Source of the DNA: Yponomeuta sedellus | Lineage: Eukaryota; Arthropoda; Insecta; Lepidoptera; Yponomeutidae | NCBI GenBank assembly: GCA_934045075.1 | Contig: OW203725.1 | Span: 20,718,214 to 20,782,213 of the forward strand | Reading direction: 5' to 3' | Length of the DNA: 64,000 bases | In this document: in pieces, positions 45,190-56,600 of the stretch | Layout: every line of letters starts with the position of its first letter | Numbering within the stretch: position 1 is the stretch's first letter | Position numbers and translations under genes: made by a program | Notes under the pieces: generated by a model | Database searches by the model: none | Told to the model about the DNA's origin: nothing | What the model saw: only the letters and a program-made list of their open reading frames with translations

Positions 45190-45377
45190 ATCTTTAATAG
45201 AAAAATGAATCGCTGAAAGTGTTGGTAAGCGCAAATCTCGAGATTAGCTGAACCGATTTCGCTAATTCTTTTTTTAGAATATTCTTTGAAGTACGAGGCT
45301 GGTTCTTACGGAGAGAAAAATAAAACAATATTTAAGAATCGACTGTTAGGCGGTACGAAGTTCGCTGGGTCAGCTAG
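45190..45377 (+). mobile_element. Helitron 3' part
   Basis: ATCTCGAGATTAGCTGAACC, GAAGTACGAGGCTGGTTCTT and the end GGCGGTACGAAGTTCGCTGG, GTCAGCTAG followed by T. The start is not resolved. Confidence 0.7.
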
Positions 45378-45415
45378 TAAGTAATAAATACAAGAGGTTT
45401 AAAAATATTTATAAA

Positions 45416-45472
45416 AACAGGGACGTCGAACACATAGAATGTAGGTATTTCTACGTGTGTGACGTCCCTGTT
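45416..45472. repeat. hairpin AACAGGGACGTC / GACGTCCCTGTT
   Basis: 12-bp perfect arms 33 bases apart, adjoining a family D SINE. Confidence 0.75.
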
Positions 45473-45473
45473 T

Positions 45474-45608
45474 GTGATGTCCATTTGAGACAGACTGAGG
45501 CCATTTGTACCTACACATGTATCTGCTGCGGCCCCCAGTGGAAATCGAACCCATGAGCTCCGGCATGATAATCAGACCTAGTACCTAACGCTAGTACACC
45601 AAACCAAC
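45474..45608 (-). mobile_element. SINE family D, diverged
   Basis: GTGATGTCCATTTGAGACAG, CTGAGGCCATTTGTACCTAC and GAAATCGAACCCATGAGCTC are the reverse of the body and B-box. Confidence 0.65.
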
Positions 45609-47236
45609 AGTAGGTACCTACCTAATGAACCTGCACTACCGTTTGCCAGTCTCTTCAACACCAAAGGTTTGCTGGAAGAGAATGCTTCTTGCATTAAGCA
45701 CGCCCTTGTACATTTACTCATATAATTAGTGCAATAAAGAATTAAAATAAATCTCTACAGAAACCAACCATTTCATTCGGCGTTCCTCCACTAGGTACTG
45801 CAGTTAATTCAAGCTAGGTATGTGCCTGTATGTAAATGTTATGTTTGCTGCTTTTTTGCTGTAACGAACTGTATCAAAACGCTAGTTCCGTGTTTAATGA
45901 AATCCGGCATTAAACATTTAACCGTAGCTAAATGGCTACAGATAAAACGTTGGTTTTATGTTCCATAACACCATTACGCTATTCGTTGAATACATTACCT
46001 TACATAAAGTCACGCCTGTTTCCCGGAGGGGAAGGCAGGGACTAGGGTGTGCCACTTGCCACGATCCTGACAGACCTCTTTTGCCTCATCCACATTCATT
46101 AGTCCTTACATCCACGCACGCCTGTTTGGGAGACCTTTTATTTTTCCCTTTGCAAATACAAACCCTATTTGGTCGAACTGGTACCTATGTCCGCAGATCG
46201 TCATCATCACACCTGGCCCTAGAGTCTATGGTCTAACCTACATAGTTTTCCAATAGAATGATATAAGTACGACAATGGTATAGTTATTTGCCTCAATTTG
46301 GTAGTCTACAAAGCAATAGCAGAACAATGTAATTCCGGGGGTTTAACCCACGCAAATTAAATAGGCATCTCTCGCGAAGAAGATCGAATCGCGCGAGGCG
46401 CCTAGTTAAGTAGCACGGGTTATACCATTGCAATGAGATTCTTTACTAGACCCCCGTTTGTGTGAATGAAACGTCCATCACCGGACTAATATTCCTCTAT
46501 TGAACAACTACACATTCCCCCCTGGTCGGAGCGCGTCCTACACAACGTTTGCCGAGTGTAGGATAGATACGACAGTGTGTTACAATAACGTCATTAAAAA
46601 TCGGCTAAGTGCTTCTCTGTCTCGCGCACCGTAGTTTCCATTATCTAAAGCCCGCAGTACACAATGGCACATGCTGGCCCACTGCTCGCCATTGCCGACT
46701 GTAGGCCACGATCACTTCATTGTTTCCACAATGGCGCGTGGCTCATTGCTGTCTGGCAAACCACTTGCGATGGACGTGGAAGTAATTGCGGCCGCAGCTA
46801 TTTTTTTATTTACTATTTATTTATTTACAAGTATTACAGAAGTATGTACAACAACAAAGTTATTAAAAAAAATGGCGTAAAGGCGCAAAATTACGGGCTC
46901 AGATTGATATAAATGAAAAAACTTGAAAGTCAATTGACTAAACGATGGGCCACTGTGTAAACAGGGATGGGACACGCTACGCCACGATTCCCTTTGAAGT
47001 GTGCCCAAAAAACCGACAACTGTCCGATTGCACGCCACGATAGACAATTGTCCGCCACTGCACGCAATTTTTAACACTGTTGCTAATGTCATTAACGAAA
47101 CTGAATAGTAAAGCTCTTTCAGCCACTAAGGAAAGAAGAAAAGTGTAGTATAAGTATGAGTTTTTAATTATCAGTAGAAAAGGCTTCATCACATAAGTAC
47201 AAACAACAAACCAGCCTCGCTTGTGACAATCGCACA
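45609..47236. other. intergenic downstream of eIF3h
   Basis: Apart from the family J repeat, no gene or known repeat was recognised. Palindromic-looking CACTGC...CCATTG segments occur at 46,640-47,060. Confidence 0.4.
46007..46145 (-). repeat. family J repeat
   Basis: CACGCCTGTTTCCCGGAGGG, GCCACTTGCCACGATCCTGA, CAGACCTCTTTTGCCTCATC and CACATTCATTAG. Matches 49526-49650 in eIF3h intron 3. Confidence 0.55.
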
Positions 47237-47242
47237 TTTATT
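47237..47242 (-). terminator. polyadenylation signal AATAAA of eIF3h
   Basis: On the minus strand a canonical AATAAA lies only 17 bases after the eIF3h stop codon. If it is used, the 3' UTR is about 30-50 nt. More distal AATAAA-like runs occur near 46,805-46,830, so alternative ends are possible. Confidence 0.6.
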
Positions 47243-47259
47243 ACCAAAAATTACAAACA

Positions 47260-47612
47260 CTACTTATTCTCCTTCGCCTCCTTGGCGTTTTGGAGGGCCT
47301 GCGTGAGGTAGAGTTTCGCGAGACTCTGGGAGCAGAACTGGCTTATGTGTTGGCTGTAGGTGTTGATCTGGCCAGCGACGATCATGGGATTCAGCCTGGG
47401 CGGGACTGGGTGAGGCTTGAAGAGTTTGTTGACGTCTTCCTCAGGTAGCGGCGGTTCGTCTTTGGCGGCGCGCGCGGCGTTTTCTTGCGCTCGCTTGAGG
47501 AGCCAGCGGTGCTTGTCCTGTTGTTGACGGACTACCAGCTGCTGGTAGCGGTTGAACTTGATGGCCTCTTGGTTGAGCTCGTCGACGCGTTCCATTAGGC
47601 TGCGGAGCTGAC
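47260..47612 (-). CDS. eIF3h: eIF3h exon 5, stop codon
   Basis: The acceptor is ACCCCGCAG. The exon restores a Gly codon, then reads [17 protein letters not shown] to NAKEAKENK and a TAG stop at 47262-47260. It holds the C-terminal helical, charged region. Confidence 0.94.
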
Positions 47613-50600
47613 CTGCGGGGTAGTGGTACAGTACGATTAAAATCAGTTACCTATTCGGCCAACCTCGGTAATTGTCGTGAATACCTCATCTCTCTTATCA
47701 TCGTCTATATTTACATAAGCGACTACATTATTCAACTTTTCACGTATACATCTATGTGCAAAAACGAAATATCTACTGGGCTTTGTCGTACAATTATGTG
47801 GCTTTATATCACTGTCACGTATTACATATCCACTGAAATGCGGTATTCCTTACGTGATTCATAATTACACCTCATATCTATTCGGCCGAGCTAAGTAAAC
47901 ATTCCGCTTTCGCACACTGATGTATAGGTGAAATGTTCATAATCAAGGCGCTGATCCTATATTACCCGCGCGAGACCCTGAACGATTTCAATCGTCTAAC
48001 TGTCAATTTCCATAATGATTTCTATTGTAAACGCCAGGATTCCGACAGGATTTAATGCAAAATTAGATGATCTGATGTCAGTTCCCAGATTTCTCACAGT
48101 TTTTTACTCTTAGTTGAGCCACTGAACGTAATAAGGCTAAAAGAATACTTCAACTAGTTTTCATCGAGTATATGGTAGTTTCTAAAAGAAGGTAATAGTA
48201 TTATCGTTCAGGCTTAAGTTTTAAGGCATTAAAAAAATAAAGGCGATAGACAGCCCCTAGGCAGTTGCTTATACTGCCTAATGGATAATCCGGCCATTGT
48301 CGTGGAATAAAGGGACATGAGCGGCCATTTATAATTTTCCAATAACACACTGTGTATGTAAAAAAGACCCCGTGCAGAAGATGTTTGGTTCCAGCAACAA
48401 AATTAACTGAACACCTGATAAGCACCTAGCTCACAAACATTTCTAATGAGGAACCCTATCTACGCACCTTCTAATACTGAAGCGGTGCCCAAATCCAAGA
48501 ACTTGGATCCCTCCTCGTCGGGGATCATCTCAGCCAGCTCGGACATCATGATGTTGGTCAGGGGCGAGTTGCGGATGACGATAGGAACTTCGATGAAGAG
48601 AGACTCGTATCCGATCTTTAGGTTGCGGAGGGCTTCTGGTGTGAAGTCCTGCGCTTTGTGCATGGCGATGGCCTGGAGACGAGACAGAGAGTATTTCTTA
48701 ATTACTTGCGATGCTCATACACAATTATTTATATTTAAAACCGGTCAATAGAAGGAACCACTGATTGGGAACCACTACATCAATCGAATGTTAATTCAAT
48801 CGATCGACATTGATGGACGGCCAAGGGTAGTTCGGGAAGCAATTGAAATTAAAAAATATAAGAATTTCAACACTAAGCTTGGTGCCAAACTAAATTATCC
48901 TCTCTTAAAGTAGACAGACAAGGCATTCACAAATATAGAAATACACGCAAACTGGGGTATTTCTATTTTACAAATGTACGGACATACCTTTAAATTACGG
49001 CGCCTTCGTTATATAAACGAGAAATCTGTACATAATCTTGAAAGTTCTATAATGGCATTATGCAAACTTTGTCCAGAAAGACTTTATAGAATACGAAAGC
49101 GACACATTACTAATTGTTTCCACCGAACTGCGATCCCCAACCCGCATGCCCAGCGTGAGGATTATGGGCATTACCCCCTATGATAGCACAACGTGGCGCT
49201 CTTTAGGGGAGGGCTATGTCCAGCAGTGGACAAGTATAGCCTGACGACGACGACGACTAATTGTTTTAGTGAAAATCTACATCATATACAAACTACATTT
49301 AAGCACAACTACATTACAGACTTACTCGTATTTATCAAGAACAACGCGATTCCGTAAAACACTGCTCAAATGCAGTTTATTGTAGTTAAGGGAACGACTT
49401 CGCAACAGATTATTTAAGTGTGGAATTAAATTAGAAGAGTGTTTTAGAAAAACCGTGTAAAAAAACACCGTTATATAATTTATGAAATGAAATATTATTG
49501 TGTCTACATAAACATTTAAACAAACTCACGCTTGTATCGGAGGGTAGGCAGAGATCAGTCTGCGACTTGCCACAATCCTGAAAGATCTCTTACGCTTCAT
49601 CAACATTCAATAGCCGTTGCATTTTGGGCACGCCAGTTTTGGGGACATTATCACTCATAAACTTTACCGTATTTAGCAAAAATTTACCTGAGGCGTCAGC
49701 CGGTAAGCTTTTAGCGTGAGGAAGCCGCGGGCGGACTTGTTAGTGTCGTAGATGACGACTACGCTCTCCTCGATCGAGGTCTGGTAGTGGTACTGCGACT
49801 CCAGCAGTGGCAGGCTCAGGAAATTGCCCACGTCGGCACTCTGGTACCTGGATGAAAGATGGTGTAATTTCAATTCATAGATATATGACACTGATAAATG
49901 TAATATATGTAAACGTAATTAGTCAACGAGGGTTTTTTTCTAGCATGCAGAAACCTGCCGGTACAAGGGGGGATGTTAAGAAAAAACTTCTCAGACTACA
50001 CGGACAAATAATGGCTTTTCAGTCAGTAACGAAAGTAGTTACGAAATACGAAAAGATAGCATAAGAGAAAGATGATATTTTTTTGGAATTATTTGGGCTG
50101 TATTCATAAAAATCTTGGATCACGATGTTTTTCATCACAGTTAGCAAGTGGTATTTCTGTTACAAGTTCAAAATGTACATAACTTAGAAAACAAAGTCAA
50201 AGTACAGACCGATCGAATATGCGATCTTTCGTGTTTGAGGCAGAATTTAAAATAATTGAGTCCCAGTTTAGTGGTATAGTCCTCACCATCCCACATGGAA
50301 ATGATCCACATTGACTCTGCGGAGGCGGCGCATCATGTCGAGCTGATACTCCTCCTCGTCCATTGTGTCATCGTGCTTGGGGAACGGGAAGCAGTTGGTG
50401 ATCTCGAGGCGGTTCTCGACGACCAGCCCCAGCAGAGCACCCTGCGCGACCTCCATGTTGCTTTGGGACTCCTCATGGCAGTGCTTCACTATTTTCATAA
50501 CAGCCTGGAAGCGAACGGTTTTAGATAAGATCAGATGTTTATTAGCATTCCTGTTGTAGGTTACTTACATGAGATTACTTAAAATATTTAGTTTCAAACA

Positions 50601-53600
50601 AGAACCCTGCTGGGACACTGCTAACTTAAAATAACTTATTATCAATTATTTATACACAGGTGAGCATACATATTTAATATTTATTACTATTTAGGGTAGG
50701 CTGGTGTGATGGGGAAGAACCCTACGCCTGGTATATAATTAACACATAACATTTACATACAGGCACATACATTGCTTCTGGCCCGATACCCTGTGTCGTG
50801 GGAACCAGAAACAACGACGTTACAAACATGTAAGCATCCAAGACCTGGGGTTTATTTTTGTTACCAGCCAGGTATCGACCCCGGGGCCTCTTGCATGGTA
50901 GGCAGATGCGTTACCGCTGCCCCACAGAGGTCGTCAATTATAATAAATCGCACAATCACACTCATAAGGAATGCTAAAATGTGCTTGTCAGAATGCCAAA
51001 GCATATCGCATCTAACACAAGATGTACTCGGGGCTGCAAGAGATGCAAATTACTTCAGCCAATTGTCGCTGCCTGTACGTAATGCAGAGAATAAGAGAAA
51101 GAGCTTCGAAATTTCACTGATGCCGGTGAGTCTCCCATTAGGTCAGTTGGAAAGAGCGCTGGCACGAATAGCCAGAGGTCGCGGGTTCGAATCCCGGCAT
51201 GGGTGGAATTTTTAGCCTCTAAATAGGTTTTTAAAACAAGATTTAAAACCAACAAACTCTTCTTGCTCCAGATTGCTGTAACTTGTTTTTGATTTATAAA
51301 CTTGGGCTAGATGTATTAAGTTTGCCATGTCCTATTACCATAATTATAACTCTCAGCTCCATTGTCTTTTATTAGAATAGAATAGAGTTTATTTAATAAT
51401 TTGATTAAATTTAACAATGAAAGTACTCTATTTGTATATCCCATATCAATTATAGAGTAATGGTCTTATTTATAAATCATGATTCCCTAAAACACTGCTA
51501 TAACGCTAATTTAAATATTTTTTTTTTTTAATAAAGGGTTTTACGGCCCTGGATCCGTGTCCTTTTGAGCCTTGAGTATTGTATTAGTTTTTTATAGTAT
51601 TAGTTTTCAGATAAGAGCACTTATCACTTCCGTATCACTTCACTATAATGTTCAGTTTTTCCAGTCACTTTAAATTTTTATTCCACTGTTCATAATGAAT
51701 TTATATAAGGGGGCGAAAAAGGTAGGATTGCTAAGTAGATTTGGAAGAAGAGTTGGTGTAGGGACACCCGTTTCGCAGCTGATTGTGTCAAGTTCCGTGA
51801 TAAGTATTAATCTGTGCAATTTAAATTCTTGACAGTTGAGCACGAGATGGTTTAGGTCGGCGTTTTCAGTTCCACAGTAAATGCAGTTCGAATCTTGGGC
51901 TAGGCTGAGTCTATAAAGGTGAGCTTGGGTTTGGCAGTGGCCGAATCTCATTCTGTTTAGGGTGGTTATGTATTTCCGGCAGTTTATGTCTTTTTTCCGA
52001 TGGTACCAAGGTTGGGCGGGCGGGCTTCCTTGGATGTCTCTATACCAGCTTCCTTTCTCTTTACTGATCTCATTCCAGTAGTTGCACCATATTGCTTTCA
52101 GATTCTCATTCAGATGAACATGGAGATCAGTAAATGGCAATTTGAGGTCTGTAGAGTGATCCTCGTCAGGGTCCAGATTTGCAGCTCGATCGACGACTTC
52201 ATTTCCAGTGATACCCCGGTGAGCAGGTACCCACATTAACTTAACTACCTTACCACTAACTAACAAACTATTTAACAAATTCTTTATATTATAGATGAGA
52301 TAATTTACATTATAACGAAGGCAGTTACCTTCTAAAGCTAATAATACACTGAGTGAGTCAGTAAATATAATTATATTACAAGTATCAATATTTTGAACGT
52401 AAATTAAAGCTTGATGGATAGCATAAGCTTCGGCGGTAAAAATGCTACATCTAGTGTCAATTTTAAAACATTTAGTTTTCTTTAACTGAGGGTCAAAAAA
52501 TGCTGAGTTTACCCTATCAACTGTTTTAGAGCCATCAGTATAGATGGAATACAGATGATTATTTTCCAGGAAAGCAAGTAAATCTTGTTGGTTCGTAATG
52601 CATGGTTTATGTACAAAATTATTTTTCAATAGAATATCGAGATCCATCCTATAGAGGGGCCACAAATTATCCTGATGCAAATTTTTTGTTAAATCATTCA
52701 AATGTAAAACTATTCTTAATAAGGTTGGTATGTTACCATTTAATATCTGATTAAAATTTGCATAAGGAGCCACTGAATTGCCCAATTCAGTGGCATGCAT
52801 TGGTAAAATGTGATCTAAGACAACTCTATTATTTTTAGTTAACATTTTCAAACAGAACCTTTCAGCTAGCTGTAGACGTCTAAGATGTAAAGGGGGAATG
52901 CAAGCCTCACATTGCATTGCATTAATTGGAGTAGAGCACATAGCCCCTGTAATAATTCTCAAAGCTTTATTCTGAATAACTTCTAATTTCTTTAGCAAAG
53001 CAAGGCTTGCCCCCATATAAGCAATTGAGCTATAATCGAAATGGCTGCGCATAATGCTCTTATATAACATAGATAATATTTTTGGGTCAGACCCCCAATG
53101 TACTCCTGCCAGAGACCGAAGTATATTAAGGGCTTTGGAGGCGTTTTTGATGATATAATTTATGTGAGATTCAAATGTTAGCCTATGATCCAGCAATATA
53201 CCAAGAAACTTCTTTTCTTTCAACCAAGGTATAGGGAGATTATTGTATTCTACCAAACTATTACAAGGAGAAAGCCTTTTGGAGAAAAGCATAGCTCCAC
53301 TCTTTAATGGATTTATAACCAATTTGAGCTTATTAAAATAATAATTATGCACTTGAGAGAGGGCTAAATTTAAATTATTTACAGCTATATTTACATCCTT
53401 ATGTACAGAGTATATTAACAAATCATCTGCATACTGCAGGAATTGAACTCCAGTCTGGGTCAGATATTTATTTATCTGAGATGTATAAATATTGTACAAT
53501 AAAGGGGATATGGTTGCTCCTTGCATAGTACCTTTAAAAACTTGTCCTGGTCCGTGTAGTATGTTGTTAAATTTAACATACATAGTCCTATCATAAAGAA

Positions 53601-56600
53601 AATGAAATATCCATTTACAGACATGTCCTGGCATACCAATCTCTGATAAAATTCCTGCCAATACAGATGGATCAACATTATCAAAAGCTCCCTGTACATC
53701 AAGAAATGCACATACGGTGGCTGATTGGCTGTGAAAGGAATTCCTGATGTCAGAGATGAGTGAAGTAAAGCTCTCTGTAGCACTACGACCCTTCCTGAAG
53801 CCGAATTGCTGCTCTGGTAAGATTTTATTCTGCTCTACGTAATGGTCTAATCTGGTTTTAAGCATAAACTCAAACAATTTACCTACACATGAGGATAAAG
53901 AAATTGGTCTATATGAATTAAAGTCATCACTAGACTTGTCTGGTTTCAATATAGGAATAACGCATTGTGTTTTCCAAGCTTCAGGAATGGACTGAGTCAT
54001 CCACAATACATTGTACATTTCCAATAACGATTTTTGGGCATCAACATGCATGTTCCTAATAAGCTTGTAAGGAATGTCATCTAATCCTGGGGTTGTATCT
54101 TTTCTATATTTGATAGCAAATGTGAATTCTGCAAAGGAAAATGGTTCTGAAAGATGAGCACAATTACTATTCCCTGTGTTATTAAAGATTTCATTTAATG
54201 AGTTTATGTCTATGTTTTTTTCAGGAGGAGACGGTGGAGCATATTTATCAATGAAGGCTGGAATCCATTCGTCGTTTTTGGGCATTTTGGGTAATGTTAC
54301 ACGTTTGAATCTTTTGATGTAATTCCAAATAGTGCTTATAGGTGTATACCTGTTAAAAGATTCAACTAATTTAGTCCATCCGTATTTCTTCTTTTCTTTT
54401 AATAATCTTTTTTTAAAAGCATTTAATTTTTTATATTCAATGTAACTCGACATATTACCATTACTTCTATACATATTTAGAGCTTCTTTACTTTTATTAA
54501 CAGCATCTGAGCATTCATTGTCCCACCAAGGAACAGGCTTTTTAATGACAATGCTATTAGTTTTCCTTAGCTTTGGAATAGTGACATCTTTAATCTGATT
54601 AAGTTCTTCGCAAAAATCATTGTAAGTTTTGACTGGGTTACTACTGTCTATATTAAATTGCCCTAATATTCTCTCTGTTTCAGATGCATAAGCCTGCCAA
54701 TCTGCTTTATTATAAAGATATCGATCAGCGGAATTACCAATATCGTATTTATGAATTGTGGTGTGAATTGTTATAACTGTTGGAAAATGATAGCTGCCCA
54801 TCGCATCATCATGAACTGTCCACTCGCAAAGAGGAGCAACAGAAGGACTGACAGAAGAAATATCAATTGCAGAAGGCATTTTAGAAGGACTACCTACAGT
54901 GGTAGGAAAACCAGTGTTTAATATACATAGATCATACTCATCGAGTGTGTTATAGATCTCATTACCGCGAGAGTTAGACCTCAAACACCCAAAAGCGACG
55001 TGATGGGCGTTGAGATCGCCCGAAAAAAGCATTGGTTTCGGTAACATATTCAAAATCTGTTTGAGTCTTCTGCACTGAAATCTACGGTTATCATTAGGAG
55101 GCGGTATATAACTACAGAGAATTGATAAATTACCAGCATTGGTTTGTAAGATTATTGCAGCAGAATGCATAAAATTGTAAAAAGGAACAGAGACAGTAGA
55201 GAATTTCAAATTGGATTTAACTAAAATTGCTACACCTCCTCGTCCATCTTTCCCGTCTTGTCGAATTATATTGTAATTAGGAATATTAAAAGTGCTATTG
55301 TTCCTAAGCCAAGTCTCATTTAAAAGACAAACGTCTACATCATTATTTAATAAAAATGAAATTAATAATGGCTTCTTGTTAATAACTCCTTCTACATTAA
55401 ACTGTACTATTGTAATAAATGATTTATCCATTATTCTGTAGTGATTTAATCAACACTTCCTGCACAATGGAAGCATTGATTTTGGGCAAATTACCATTCG
55501 CCAATGTTACCAAAGCTCCTACCAAACCATTTAAGATGAAGTCGCTCTTGACTATTTCTTTGACTAAATTTGAATTTGAGATCACAAGTTGTGGAGGTTC
55601 TGTTACTATGGGTTTTGTGGGAGCCTTAGCAATCATTGGCGAAGGCTTGGCTTTCAGTGGAGGGAAGTTCGAGTTGTAGTTTTTGACAATATTGTCTTGT
55701 TTTTTGGCTGAAGCAGCAATTTTTGCATAGTTAGTCCTATTAACATGTTCTTCTAACTTGTTTTTTTTAACTGGACAGTCTCTGGAAATTGCCAAGTGAG
55801 GCCCTTGGCAGTTGATACATTTCAATTCATCCTCTTTGTCGCATTTTGTGAAGTGGTGCTCACCAGAGCAGATAGAGCACTTCTGCAGTCCTTTACAGAA
55901 CTTCGCTCCATGGTTAAATCTGAAGCACTTAAAGCACTGCAGAAGTGGTGCTCTGTACTCATTGACCTTAAATCTATACAGATCTAGGTATACATACTCC
56001 GGTAGTGTCTGTGACAAGAAAGTCACAGACACTGAACTGTACGGAACAATTTCTCCGTTGACCTTGCGGGTAAAGCGCCTTACGCCTACAATTTCAAATT
56101 CTGCTGCAAGTTTCTTAAACAGTTCTTCATTCGTGATACTTGTTGGAACGAAGCGAAGGACCCCAATAGTCTCTACAGACCTCGCGGGAATATAGGCTCT
56201 AAAGCCCTGTTTCTTCAGCAGTTCGTCATTCGTCAGGAAGTTGTTCGCATTGGAAGCTTGTCCAAAGCACACACCAATTTTATTAGCATTGATGCGCTTG
56301 ATGCCCACCACGCCCTTGACGTCATTTTTGAAGATCGTGTTTAGCTGGTCAGGGTTTTTATTACCAATTCTGCCATTTTCGGATTCAACAAAGACAATAA
56401 ATTCATCGCTCACCAAATTTTCCGCGTACAGCCGCCTGTAACCTGGTTTCAGATATGGCTTGAATCCATCATCCTGCTGCTGCTCGCCGTGATGTTCGCG
56501 TCCATGGTCCTCAGTTCGCCCCCTCTTTAATTTGGGAGGAGGTTCATCCTCGGAAAGCCCAGGGGGCTTTGCCCCCGGGCGATCTTTCATCTCGCCGAAC

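Noticed and set aside
48446..48751. Plus-strand ORFs over eIF3h exons 2 and 4
   Set aside because: Antisense shadows of coding exons.
51130..51208. tRNA gene in family B SINE
   Set aside because: The cloverleaf is nearly complete but lacks U33 and is embedded in a repeated SINE.
53472..53783. Additional minus-strand ORF inside LINE ORF2
   Set aside because: Alternate-frame shadow of the reverse transcriptase.
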